64,000 nucleotides of DNA from Prinsepia uniflora (taxonomy: Eukaryota; Streptophyta; Magnoliopsida; Rosales; Rosaceae). Both the position numbers and the translations under genes were made by a program. The notes under the pieces were generated by a model. It saw only the letters and a program-made list of their open reading frames with translations. It was not told the DNA's origin and did not search any database. Positions 55,950-64,000 of the stretch are shown one piece after another. Numbering within the stretch: position 1 is the stretch's first letter; each line of letters starts with the position of its first letter. The stretch covers positions 46,724,332-46,788,331 of the forward strand of contig CM064873.1 in NCBI GenBank assembly GCA_032719365.1, given 5' to 3'.

Positions 55950-56742
55950 GAGACAGGAACAGTTGTACGCTAAACTGAGCAAGTGTCAGTTTTGGCTGAG
56001 CAGTATTGGTTTTCTCGGACATGTGATATCAACGGATGGGATTAGCGTGGATCCCCAGAAAACAGAGGCGGTGACTAACTGGGCTAGACTGACAACGGTA
56101 ACGGAGGTGCGGAGTTTTGTCGGGTTAGCGGGTTACTATCGGAGATTCGTGGAGGGTTTCTCCAAAATTGCTGCACCGTTGACTCGATTGACTCGGATGG
56201 GAGTGAAATTCATTTGGGACGAGCAGTGTGAACGGAGTTTTCAAGAATTGAAGGATCGTTTGACCACTGCACCTGTCCTTGCATTACCGGATAACAGTGG
56301 AGAGTTCGTGGTCTTTAGTGATGCATCGCTACAAGGTTTGGGCTACGTGTTGATGCAGACTGGTAAGGTTATTGCTTACGCATCACGGCAGTTAAAGACT
56401 CATTAATTGTACTACCCTACCCATGACTTGGAGTTGGGAGCGGTGGTTCATGCTCTAAATATCAGGAGGACATTACCTATTCGGCGCAACGTGCAGGATA
56501 TACACCGACCACCAGAGCCTAAAGTATCTATTCACCCAGAAGGAGCTTAACATGAGGCAACGGAGATGGTTTAGAGCTACTAAAGGATTATGACTGTACG
56601 ATTGAGTACCATCGGGTAAGGCCAATGTGGTGGCAGATGCACTCAGCAGGAAATCAGCGGGATCAGTTGCACACTTGGGGATGGTGTATCTTCCTTTGCT
56701 TGTGGAATTCCGGAAGGCGGGAGTTATTTTGGATACGGATGA
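55950..56742 (+). pseudogene. pol: Orphan gypsy pol fragment (RT thumb to RNase H)
   Basis: The segment begins inside RT (LYAKLSKCQFWL) and runs through HVISTDGISVDPQKTEAV, FVGLAGYYRRFVEGF and into RNase H (VFSDASLQGLGYVLM, first catalytic Asp present). A stop follows at about 56405 and one or two frame changes lie between 56400 and 56620 (DLELGAVVHALN, then KNLRWFRAT-like sequence). The frame reopens with VVADALSRKSAGSVAHLGMVYLPLLVE and ends at 56742 where a minus-strand LTR was inserted. It resembles the pol at 59804-63190 closely but reads on the opposite strand. Left and right parts of its element are absent. Confidence 0.8.
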
Positions 56743-59700
56743 TGACAGGACCCACCCCGATTATCGCCTCGATAATCGGGAAGCATCCTGCTCCCGTCTG
56801 ACAATCGAATCCAAAAGACCGGAAAACTAATTAATATTAAAACACACCCATTGTCAGACCAGGGAGATTAAACAAATATATCCGACTGGACGTCAAGCCC
56901 ACGGTTTCACAGAGCAATAATATTACAAAACTGGTTAAGGAACAAATCCTACTCTGTGAACTAACTACTCCGCAACGGAAAACTTTATGCCTCCGCCTCA
57001 GCCTCGGCGCTTGCCCCCGCACTTGTACCACGACCTGGAGGGAATTTAAAACAACAAAGTGTGAGTGGACCGAAACATAAGTTTTGCAGGAAAAACAGTT
57101 TTTCCGAAATTGGGTTCGCCCTCCAGTTTTGTAATCCGCATGCATAACCAAATATTCAAAACTTGCGTATTAAACTTTTGAAAACTCTTTTTCCGAAACA
57201 CATGAAAAATGTTACAAGGATCGTCATAACTCATGTAAAACCATTTAATAATACCAGATTCCAGAAACCGTCATTTTGAAACGTTAATTGCACAACTCAA
57301 GTAAAACGTAAATCAATAATCACAATTATGCCGTTGGATCCATCCGAGTCTTTAAACTCAAAATTAGGCCTTCCCGGGATATCAACGAGTCTTTAAACTC
57401 AAAACATGATCAATAGGCCTCGGGGGTATCACAGTAATCGGGTCTTTAAACTCACGAGTCTTTAAACTCAATCCGGGTCTTTAAACCCAATTTTCGGGCT
57501 CGCCCCCGTCATTAAATAACCGGGTCTTTAAACCCAAAACCGGATCCAACAATCAACCGGGTCTTTAAACCCCAAACCGTTTTTAAACACAATAAATCGG
57601 GATTCATCACAAACCGTTTTTCCAACATCATTCCGAAATCATATCACATCATAATAGGACTCATGTCCGAATTCACATGCAAATTCCAACACATGCAATT
57701 TCCGAAAATTCACTTCGCAAATGTGATCAAAACATCGTAAATCCGTAATATGCATAATCATATCCAGATACTTCATCAAAACATCACGCATGCATAAGTG
57801 AAAAACCGTAACCTCGAAATGCGTGAAATACGATAAATATCTCGAAAGAGTGGAAACACGTAAAACCGGAATATCATCTCACCATCATAAAATTGTAGGC
57901 AAAACCATAAGATAAGTAAGAAAAATAGTCATGCATGCCCAGTTTAGAAACCAAAATGTCCACTCACAGTTTTAGGACGCGTCAATCGCATCCCGCGCGC
58001 TCCTCCGTAGCTTCGGAAGTGTTCGTGCCTGAAAAAATGTACAAGGAGGGTTACAAACATCCCAAAATAACTTGTAGGATTTTTCCTAATTTTCCCGGAT
58101 TTTTCGGCGAAAATAAACTTAAAGACTTAATCTTCCGGACTCCCGAAATTATCCCGAACGACTCCCAAACAACTTGAATCCTAAAGGTAAAATGTTAATT
58201 AGACTGAAAGGATTAATTCTCATGTTGACCATGATCGGAGTTGACGTCACACGCGCCGTCACGCGCCGCCCAAAGTGGCTGCGCGTGAAGGCCACGCGCC
58301 AAGCTACAGTATCTTCGTCCTTACCCGAATCGACTGATAAACGGGTCTGTACCCGCGACTCAACCCGACCAGTTCAAGCTCAATTCTCAGTCAATTCCTC
58401 CCGTTTTCAATCCTATTATCTTCTCTAACCCATTAATTTTAGGTCTGCATCATTGGTTAACCTCGACTTATACTAAATCGACCCAACTCAAGCTCACACA
58501 GTCAAACAAGTCAACCTCTGAAACTCACCCAAACTGACTCCATACTCAAATTAATTTCACCAGTAGCTTAAGGAAACTTATACGAACACACTGGTACAAT
58601 CAATTGGGTTCGCCGTTACCTGGAAGTCATTGACCTGAAGCTCGAGAATACTCAGAACCAGGGAGCTCCGTTCTTGGCCAATTCTTGAGTTTCGTCCTTC
58701 GAATTCGACGTGGTTGGTTTCCTTTTGCTCCCAGAAGACTAGAATGGCCCTTGGTTTAGCTCGAATGTCCCCTCAATTTGATCTTCAATTTTCCCTCCAA
58801 CTGGTTTTTCCTTCAAACTGGACCTTGGGTTCTTGGGCAATCCGTGCTCGAATCCCTTCAATTCTTGCACGGCCGAGATTCTGTCACTCCCAGAAGACTC
58901 ACAGTGTGTTTAGATTGATCCCTCGACCCTTAGAAATTGAACTCTGCGATTTCCCCCCAAAAACCCAAAACGGTTTGCTCACGGTTTCTCTCACAGTTCC
59001 TCTCAAGCTCAGCTCCCAAATTGAACCAAAATGACCCTAACTCAATCCTCACTCCATTCCCATACTCAGTTATTCGATCGGTGTGGCCAACAGCCCGTGG
59101 GAGACCAACTGAGGCCTCTGAAAACGGTTTCCTGCAAACACAGAGACCACAGCCATTTCTCGTTCCTCCCGTGCACTCAGTCTCTGCCCAGACACGCATG
59201 GCTGCTTCCCACAACCTCAAAATCCATAAACTAAACCCACTCACCAGTCCACTTAGCCATAAACAAATGCACGCTCAAAAACACCACGGCCGTACTCTGT
59301 TTTTCACGGTGGTGCTACAGTAACAGCCGTGAAATGACCAAAATGCCCTTCTGTGCAATATTTACCAAAATGCCCTCCAACTTCCGTGACCCGTAACTCG
59401 GTCATCCGACGTCCGTTTCGCGCGTGCCGCCTGTCGTTGTACTCGGGACCTCGAGACGAACCCAACGGTCTTTGAATCATATGGATATCAATTGTCAAAC
59501 AAAAAGTCAACTTTTTCCCATATAACGTCCAAATTACGATAATGCCCCTGGACTTCCGAACATCATAACTTTCGCCTCGAGCGTCTGAATCGGACGTGCC
59601 ACCTGTCTATGAACTCGTGACGTCCCGAACTACGTCACGGTCATCACTCAACGTCCGTTCGACCCTCCAATCAAAAGTCAACAATTTGCCCATACGAATC

Positions 59701-59770
59701 ACAAGGGTAAAAACGTCATTTTATTCAATATTTTATAATATTACATTTCCAGAACGTCCGGGGCGTTACA
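56743..59770 (-). mobile_element. 3' LTR of the minus Tekay-type element
   Basis: On the minus strand it runs from TGTAACGCCCCGGACG at 59770 to CGGGGTGGGTCCTGTCA at 56743, 3.03 kb. It has CTGTGAGTGGAC at 57958-57969 (minus), GGGTCTTTAAACCC and GAGTCTTTAAACTC palindromes (57340-57570), the pairing arm at 57061-57070 and CCCTCCAG (minus) ending near 57034. It is the same subfamily as 29976-32794. The segment 58236-58325 is repeated at 63914-64000. Confidence 0.85.
57340..57570 (-). repeat. CTTTAAA palindrome array in LTR
   Basis: About eight copies of CGRGTCTTTAAAYYC occur within 230 bases, each an inverted repeat (GGGTCTTTAAACCC, GAGTCTTTAAACTC). The stem bases alternate between G-C and A-T versions while remaining complementary. 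Confidence 0.8.
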
Positions 59771-59786
59771 ATCTCCCCCCTTAAGA
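59771..59786 (-). promoter_or_regulatory. Polypurine tract of the minus Tekay-type element
   Basis: On the minus strand TTAAGGGGGGAGAT directly precedes the LTR start, after the family phrase AATTTCGGGACGAAATTT. Confidence 0.85.
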
Positions 59787-59803
59787 AATTTCGTCCCGAA
59801 ATT

Positions 59804-60190
59804 TCAAGGAAACAAGTAGGGGAACTGTTCTCGCATCAGCGCCTCGGGTTCCCATGTGGCTTCCTCCACATTCTGGTTCCTCAAGAGAACCTTTACCAGA
59901 GGAACGGTCTTCCGACGTAGTACTTTATCCTTTCGATCCAAAATCTGCACCGGCTGTTCCTCAAAGCTCAAGTCATCTCGAAGTTCAATGGGATGTTCCT
60001 CCAGTACATGAGATGCGTCGAACACGTATTTCCGCAACATCGACACATGAAAAACATCGTGGACCTTCGAAAGCTCTGGCGGTAGTGCCAACCTGTAGGC
60101 CACCGGGCCAATCCTCTCGGTAATCTCATAAGGTCCGATATAACGAGGGCTCAACTTTCCTCGCCTGCCGAATCTCACTACACCCTTCTA
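59804..60190 (-). pseudogene. pol: Integrase C-terminus and chromodomain, part of gag-pol
   Basis: After the TAG at 60188-60190 the frame goes on without shift. It holds RFGRRGKLSPRYIGPYEITE, PPELSKVHDVFHVSML and a chromodomain (about 59810-59990) with the aromatic and acidic pattern LRRKTVPLVKVLL..VEEATWEPE. Stop codon at 59804-59806 is the natural end. In chromoviruses the chromodomain is known to guide integration to heterochromatin, which fits this repeat-dense locus. Confidence 0.85.
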
Positions 60191-62017
60191 AGGGGACAAT
60201 TTCAGAAATACCCGATCTCCGACCGCAAACTCAAGATCTCGAATCCGATGGTCCACATAGCTCTTTTGTCTGTCTTGGGCTGCCTTGAGCCGATCTCTGA
60301 TGAGTTTGACCTTCTCGGTCGTCAGTTCCACCAATTCGGATTTAGTCAGTTTCCTTTCACCCACATCCGTCCAACACAACGGAGTCCTACACTGCCGTCC
60401 ATACAGGGCTTCGTACGGAGCCATCCCAATGCTCGCCTGATAGCTGTTGTTGTAGGCAAATTCCATCAAGGCTAGATGTGACTCCCAAGTGTCCTGAAAT
60501 TGCAAAACGCAAGCTCGCATCATATCCTCCAGTGTCTGGATGGTCCGCTCAGACTGGCCGTCAGTCTGAGGATGAAATGCAGTGCTGAAACGAAGTTTTG
60601 TCCCAAAGGCTTCCTGTAGACTTTGCCAAAACCGAGAAGTAAACCTTGGGTCTCTGTCAGAAACTATTGATTCCGGTGTACCGTGCAGACGAATGATCTC
60701 GTCGATAAACAACTGGGCCAACTGTGTCATCCTGAAGTTCTCTCGCACTGGCAAGAAATGAGCTGATTTCGTAAGCCTGTCCACAATCACCCAAACTCCA
60801 TCGTGACCTCTGGGTGTCCTAGGAAGTCCAAACACAAAATCCATCGTCAAGTGATCCCATTTCCATTCCGGAATAGGTAGTGGTTGCAAGGCTCCATAAG
60901 GTCGTTGTCTCTCAGCCTTCACTTGCTGGCAAATCAGACACCTGCTGACAAACTCGGCAATCTCCCGTTTCATTCCCGGCCACCAGTAGTGCTCTCGCAA
61001 GGTACGATACATCTTGGTCCCACCAGGATGCATCGCGTAGGCCAAACTATGAGCTTCGTCCAAGATCTCCCTCTTCAGTGCCTCAATGTCGGGCACGCAC
61101 AACCGCCCTTCTTTTAGCAAAGCTCCATCCTCCCTGACTGTGAAATCTAGCCGCTCGCCGGCTTCCACTTCAATCCGCAGTACACATGAGACAGGATCTT
61201 GAGATTGAGCCTCAACAATCCGATCGATCAGAAGTGGTCTCACATGAAAGTTAGCCAGTAAAACACCTTGGCCATCCAAGCCCAGATCAATGCTAGTCTT
61301 ACGGAGTTCAACCAAAAGTGGCAAATGAACCGTCTGTAAATGTGCTACAGAATGCGTTGACTTCCGGCTTAGAGCATCAGCCACCACATTGGCTTTTCCC
61401 GGGTGGTACTCAATTGTGCAATCATAATCCTTAATTAGCTCTAGCCACCGTCGCTGCCTCACATTTAACTCCTTCTGAGTGAACAAGTACTTCAGGCTTT
61501 TGTGATCCGTGAACATTCTGCAAGTCGCACCATACAGGTGATGTCTCCAAATTTTCAACGCATGCACAACAGCAGCTAACTCCAAGTCGTGCGTCGGATA
61601 ATTGCGCTCGTGCGGTTTCAACTGGCGCGAAGCATAGGCGATCACTTTCCCATGCTGTATTAGTACACATCCCAAACCCTGTAAGGATGCATCACTGTAC
61701 ACCTCAAATTCCCCACTATCATCTGGAAGGGTCAGTATGGGAGCAAATGTCAACCTTTCCTTTAGCTCCCGAAAACTACGCTCATAATCGTCATCCCACT
61801 CAAACTTGACTCCCTTACGCGTCAGTCGCGTCAACGGGGCAGCAATGGTAGAGAAACCCTCTACGAACCTCCTGTAATAACCAGCCAAACCCAAGAAACT
61901 TCTGACTTCAGTGACGGTCCTCGGTTGTTCCCACTTCTCCACTGCCTCAATTTTCTGAGAATCCACACTGATCCCGTCAGTTGAGATCACATGCCCCAAG
62001 AAACTCACGCTCGTCAA
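60188..62017 (-). pseudogene. pol: RT thumb, RNase H and integrase, part of gag-pol
   Basis: This 609-codon stretch is uninterrupted. Counting from 62017, RNase H occupies about residues 104-215 with catalytic Asp109 (YSDAS), Glu146 (LELAA), Asp171 (TDHKSL) and Asp214 (VADAL), all present. The integrase zinc domain has His323, His330, Cys360 and Cys363. The integrase core shows Asp393 (MDFVF), Asp454 (SDRDPRF) and Glu490 (QSERTIQ), the full DDE triad. It ends at LSP followed by TAG (60188-60190) where relatives have TGG. The stretch is not a separate gene; no ATG-led start is implied, since it is one segment of a longer frame opened by the stop at 62024. Confidence 0.9.
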
Positions 62018-62023
62018 CCAAAA

Positions 62024-62353
62024 CTAACATTTGCTGAGCTTCGCATACAACTGGTTTTCCCTCAAGGTACCTAGCACCATCCTTAAGTGCTCCTCGTGCG
62101 CTTCCGCACTCCTCGAGTAGACTAGGATATCGTCAATGAACACGATGACAAAATGGTCCAAGTATGGCTGCAACACTCGGTTCATCAAGTCCATAAATGC
62201 TGCGGGTGCGTTGGTCAAACCAAACGGCATCACAAGGAACTCATAATGACCATATCGGGTCCTAAAGGCTGTCTTGGGTACATCCTCACCCTTAACCCGC
62301 AACTGATGATACCCAGAACGTAGATCAATTTTGGAGAAGTACTGTGCTCCTCA
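62024..62353 (-). pseudogene. pol: RT catalytic core, part of gag-pol
   Basis: Between the TGA at 62351-62353 and the TAG at 62024-62026 lies the heart of RT: KIDLRSGYHQL, GHYEFLVMPFGLTNAPAAF and FVIVFIDDILVYS with the catalytic Asp pair at 62129-62134. The frame matches both neighbours exactly. Both stops are single-base changes from codons expected in the family (CGA to TGA, CAG to TAG). Confidence 0.9.
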
Positions 62354-63190
62354 CAGTTGATCAAACAAATCATCGATCCGAGGCAACGGGTATTTGTTCC
62401 TGACTGTTACTTTATTCAGTTGCCTGTAATCGAGGCAGAGTCTCAAACTCCCATCCTTTTTCTTCACAAACAACACCGGGGCTCCCCAGGGGGATACACT
62501 CGGTCGAATAAACCCTATCTCAAGTAATTCTTGTAACTGCGCCTTCAGTTCTTTCAACTCGGCTGGCGCCATACGATACGGAATCTGAGAGATAGGTTGC
62601 GTACCTGGAACCAGATCAATAGTGAACTCGACATCCCGATGCGGTGGCAATCCCGGTAGATCCTCAGAAAAGACATCCGGGAACTCCCGTACTATCGGTA
62701 TATCCTCCACCCTCAATGGTGCAGCTCGTGAGTCCATCACTCGGGCTAAGTATCCCTGGCACCCTTTCCTCAACAACTTACTTGCCTTCAGGGCTGAAAT
62801 CACTCCGACAGGAGTTGCTCGTTGTATTCCCTGAAAGGTGGTTTCCGGTAACCCCGGGCTCCGAAAAGTAACCTTCTTATCGACACATTTGATAGAAGCA
62901 TGATGGAGCGTCAACCAGTCCATTCCTAAAATGACATCAAAGTCGTGCAAGTCCAAGAGTATCAAGTCTGCCATCAGACCAACATCACCTACCATTACGG
63001 GACACTCCCGCAACACTTGATTTACCACAAATACATCTTCTGTGGGTGTGCTCACACCCAAGTCACAGTCCAAAGCGGACACCTCTCTACCCGCCAACAA
63101 CTCACAGTCCCGCGAAATGAAAGAATGAGTAGCTCCGGGATCAATTAAAGCACAAACATCATGCCCAAAGATCGTGAGTGTACCTGTCAC
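62351..63190 (-). pseudogene. pol: Retroviral-type aspartic protease and RT start, part of gag-pol
   Basis: Counted from 63190, the protease active site is DPGATHSFIS at residues 17-26 (Asp codon at 63140-63142). Pro in place of Ser or Thr after the Asp is often seen in plant chromovirus proteases, so it need not mean inactivity. The flap and core follow (VILGMDWL). The linker FPDVFSEDLPGLPPHRDVEF precedes RT, which begins with LKAQLQELLEIGFIRPS and SLRLCLDYRQLNKV. The stretch ends with a TGA at 62351-62353. Confidence 0.85.
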
Positions 63191-63256
63191 AACACCAGGC
63201 GCTGCCCTGGCCTCCTGCTGCGTAACAGCAAAAACTCGGGCCTGTGGTCCAGCTGC

Positions 63257-63907
63257 TCACCCACGGCCCGGGCCCCTCTGTCCATTAGCCGCTCCAGTAC
63301 CACCTCCTCGAGTACTCCCAGTCCCAGAAACTGCAGCTGTGCTCCGTCCCTGCTCTGCTCCACCCCGACCAGCGCCACCACCCTGTGGCAAAGATGGACA
63401 CTCCCTCCGATAGTGGCCCCGCTCGCCACAGAAGAAACAGATGACACTGGAAGCATCGCGAGCAAAACCACCACCCTGCCGTCCCGTGGAAGCAACCGAA
63501 GTTGCGCTCGCCTGCGGAGCAGTCTGCGCCCTAGGCGCTCGGAATCTGGAACTCTGATAGTTACCAGGCCTGCCATAACGATCATTTCCTGCAGATGAGG
63601 CTCCACCATAACGTCCCTTCTTCGGGGCTCTCTGACCATACGATCCAGGATATGAACGTTCTCGACGTTGTCCACCACCAGAGTACTGTGGACGTGTCGG
63701 GAGACTGGCCTCAACCCGCACTGCGGCATCCGACAACTCCCTGAGAGTAGTAAAAGCTCCAGCCGTCGCAATGGCCCGTATCTCACCCCGTAGACCAATC
63801 TCAAACCTACGACATTTCTCAGCCTCAGTAGATACAAAGGTAGGAGCAAAACGGGCTAGCATCTGAAACTTCTGCTCATACTCAGCTACAGACATGCTCC
63901 CCTGCTG
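63257..63907 (-). pseudogene. gag: Gag (capsid C-terminus and nucleocapsid), N-terminally truncated
   Basis: The frame starts within the capsid at QQGSMSVAEYEQKFQMLARF, continues through KCRRFEIGLRGEIRAI and TTLRELSDAAVRVEASL, a basic linker, and an intact zinc knuckle CFFCGERGHYRREC (about 63399-63439). A Gly-rich tail ends in TGA at 63257-63259 (family CGA), after which the frame passes unchanged into protease. Upstream of 63908 the sequence is LTR, so about the first half of gag is deleted. The ~20 residues that would precede the capsid in the open frame come from LTR DNA and are not gag. Confidence 0.85.
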
Positions 63908-64000
63908 GATCCGAGTTGACGTCACACGCGCCGTCATGCGCCGGTCAAACTGGCTGCGCGTGAAGGCCACGCGCCAAGCTACAGTATCTTCGTCCTTACC
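63908..64000 (-). mobile_element. Middle part of the 5' LTR of the minus Tekay-type element
   Basis: From about 63911 the sequence matches 58233-58325 of the 3' LTR with a few changes (CACACGCGCCGTCATGCGCC against CACACGCGCCGTCACGCGCC). The junction with gag removes the LTR end, primer site and gag start. The LTR continues beyond the window. Confidence 0.8.

Larger units (their letters stand above)
56743..64000 (-). mobile_element. Tekay-type Ty3/gypsy element, minus strand, least decayed in window
   Basis: On the minus strand the order is: partial 5' LTR (64000-63908), gag, protease, RT, RNase H, integrase, chromodomain (63907-59804), purine tract and full 3' LTR (59770-56743). The coding part keeps a single frame for about 4.1 kb; only four nonsense codons break it. 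A deletion joins the middle of the 5' LTR to gag, removing the primer site and gag start. It was inserted into the pol fragment at 56742 (left flank GATGA). The other end lies outside the window. Confidence 0.9.

Noticed and set aside
63908..63970. N-terminal 20 residues of the open frame as part of gag
   Set aside because: These codons lie in LTR DNA that is repeated at 58233-58300 in the 3' LTR; they are open by chance.

Overview
This window is plant nuclear DNA made almost entirely of LTR retrotransposons. I find no convincing host gene, tRNA gene or rRNA gene. The evidence for a plant is the chromodomain-bearing Ty3/gypsy gag-pol of the Tekay (Del) type, primer binding sites complementary to initiator methionine tRNA, a Tat-like gypsy element, a Ty1/copia fragment, and a complete Cassandra-type TRIM carrying 5S rRNA-like LTRs. 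The nested structure, decayed reading frames and gene absence suggest heterochromatin or a large intergenic repeat block. I cannot name the species.

Layout. 1-5378: end of a non-coding internal region and its 3' LTR (+). 5464-~11945: decayed Tat-like gypsy (+) with gag but no pol, and a hairpin-rich tandem array behind gag. 11946-14683: AT-rich DNA ending in a minisatellite. 14689-20859: a solo LTR with a 5-bp target duplication that itself contains two further solo LTRs. 21750-23869: remnants of a minus-strand element with a 43-nt poly-C tract. 23870-29975: minus-strand non-coding (LARD-like) element. 29976-34393: minus-strand LTR plus a gag-only remnant. 34394-37335: two truncated minus-strand LTR pieces. 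37336-38560: copia remnant (-). 38561-45984: decayed Tekay-type element (+) with a Cassandra TRIM in its gag. 45985-48213: truncated LTR (+). 48214-55949: plus-strand LARD-like element. 55950-56742: orphan pol fragment (+). 56743-64000: youngest-looking gypsy (-), one continuous gag-pol frame broken only by four nonsense codons.

Most LTRs belong to one superfamily: they begin TGTRACRACCCGTCCC and end near GGGACGGGTCCTGTCA. Inside them several features recur in the same order: a perfect hairpin or a bZIP-site-rich stretch in some subfamilies, then CTGTGAGTGGAC, an array of short palindromic repeats, the reverse complement of that motif (GTCCACTCACAG), and a pyrimidine tract ending in CAG. The motif pair covaries between subfamilies, and its left arm looks like a splice donor while the tract after its right arm looks like an acceptor. 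This possible LTR-borne intron closed by an RNA stem is the most interesting signal I see.

How the parts relate: the coding elements (gypsy Tekay-type) would supply protein, while the LARD-like, gag-only and TRIM elements have no enzymes and would depend on proteins supplied in trans. All of the elements here look defective as read.
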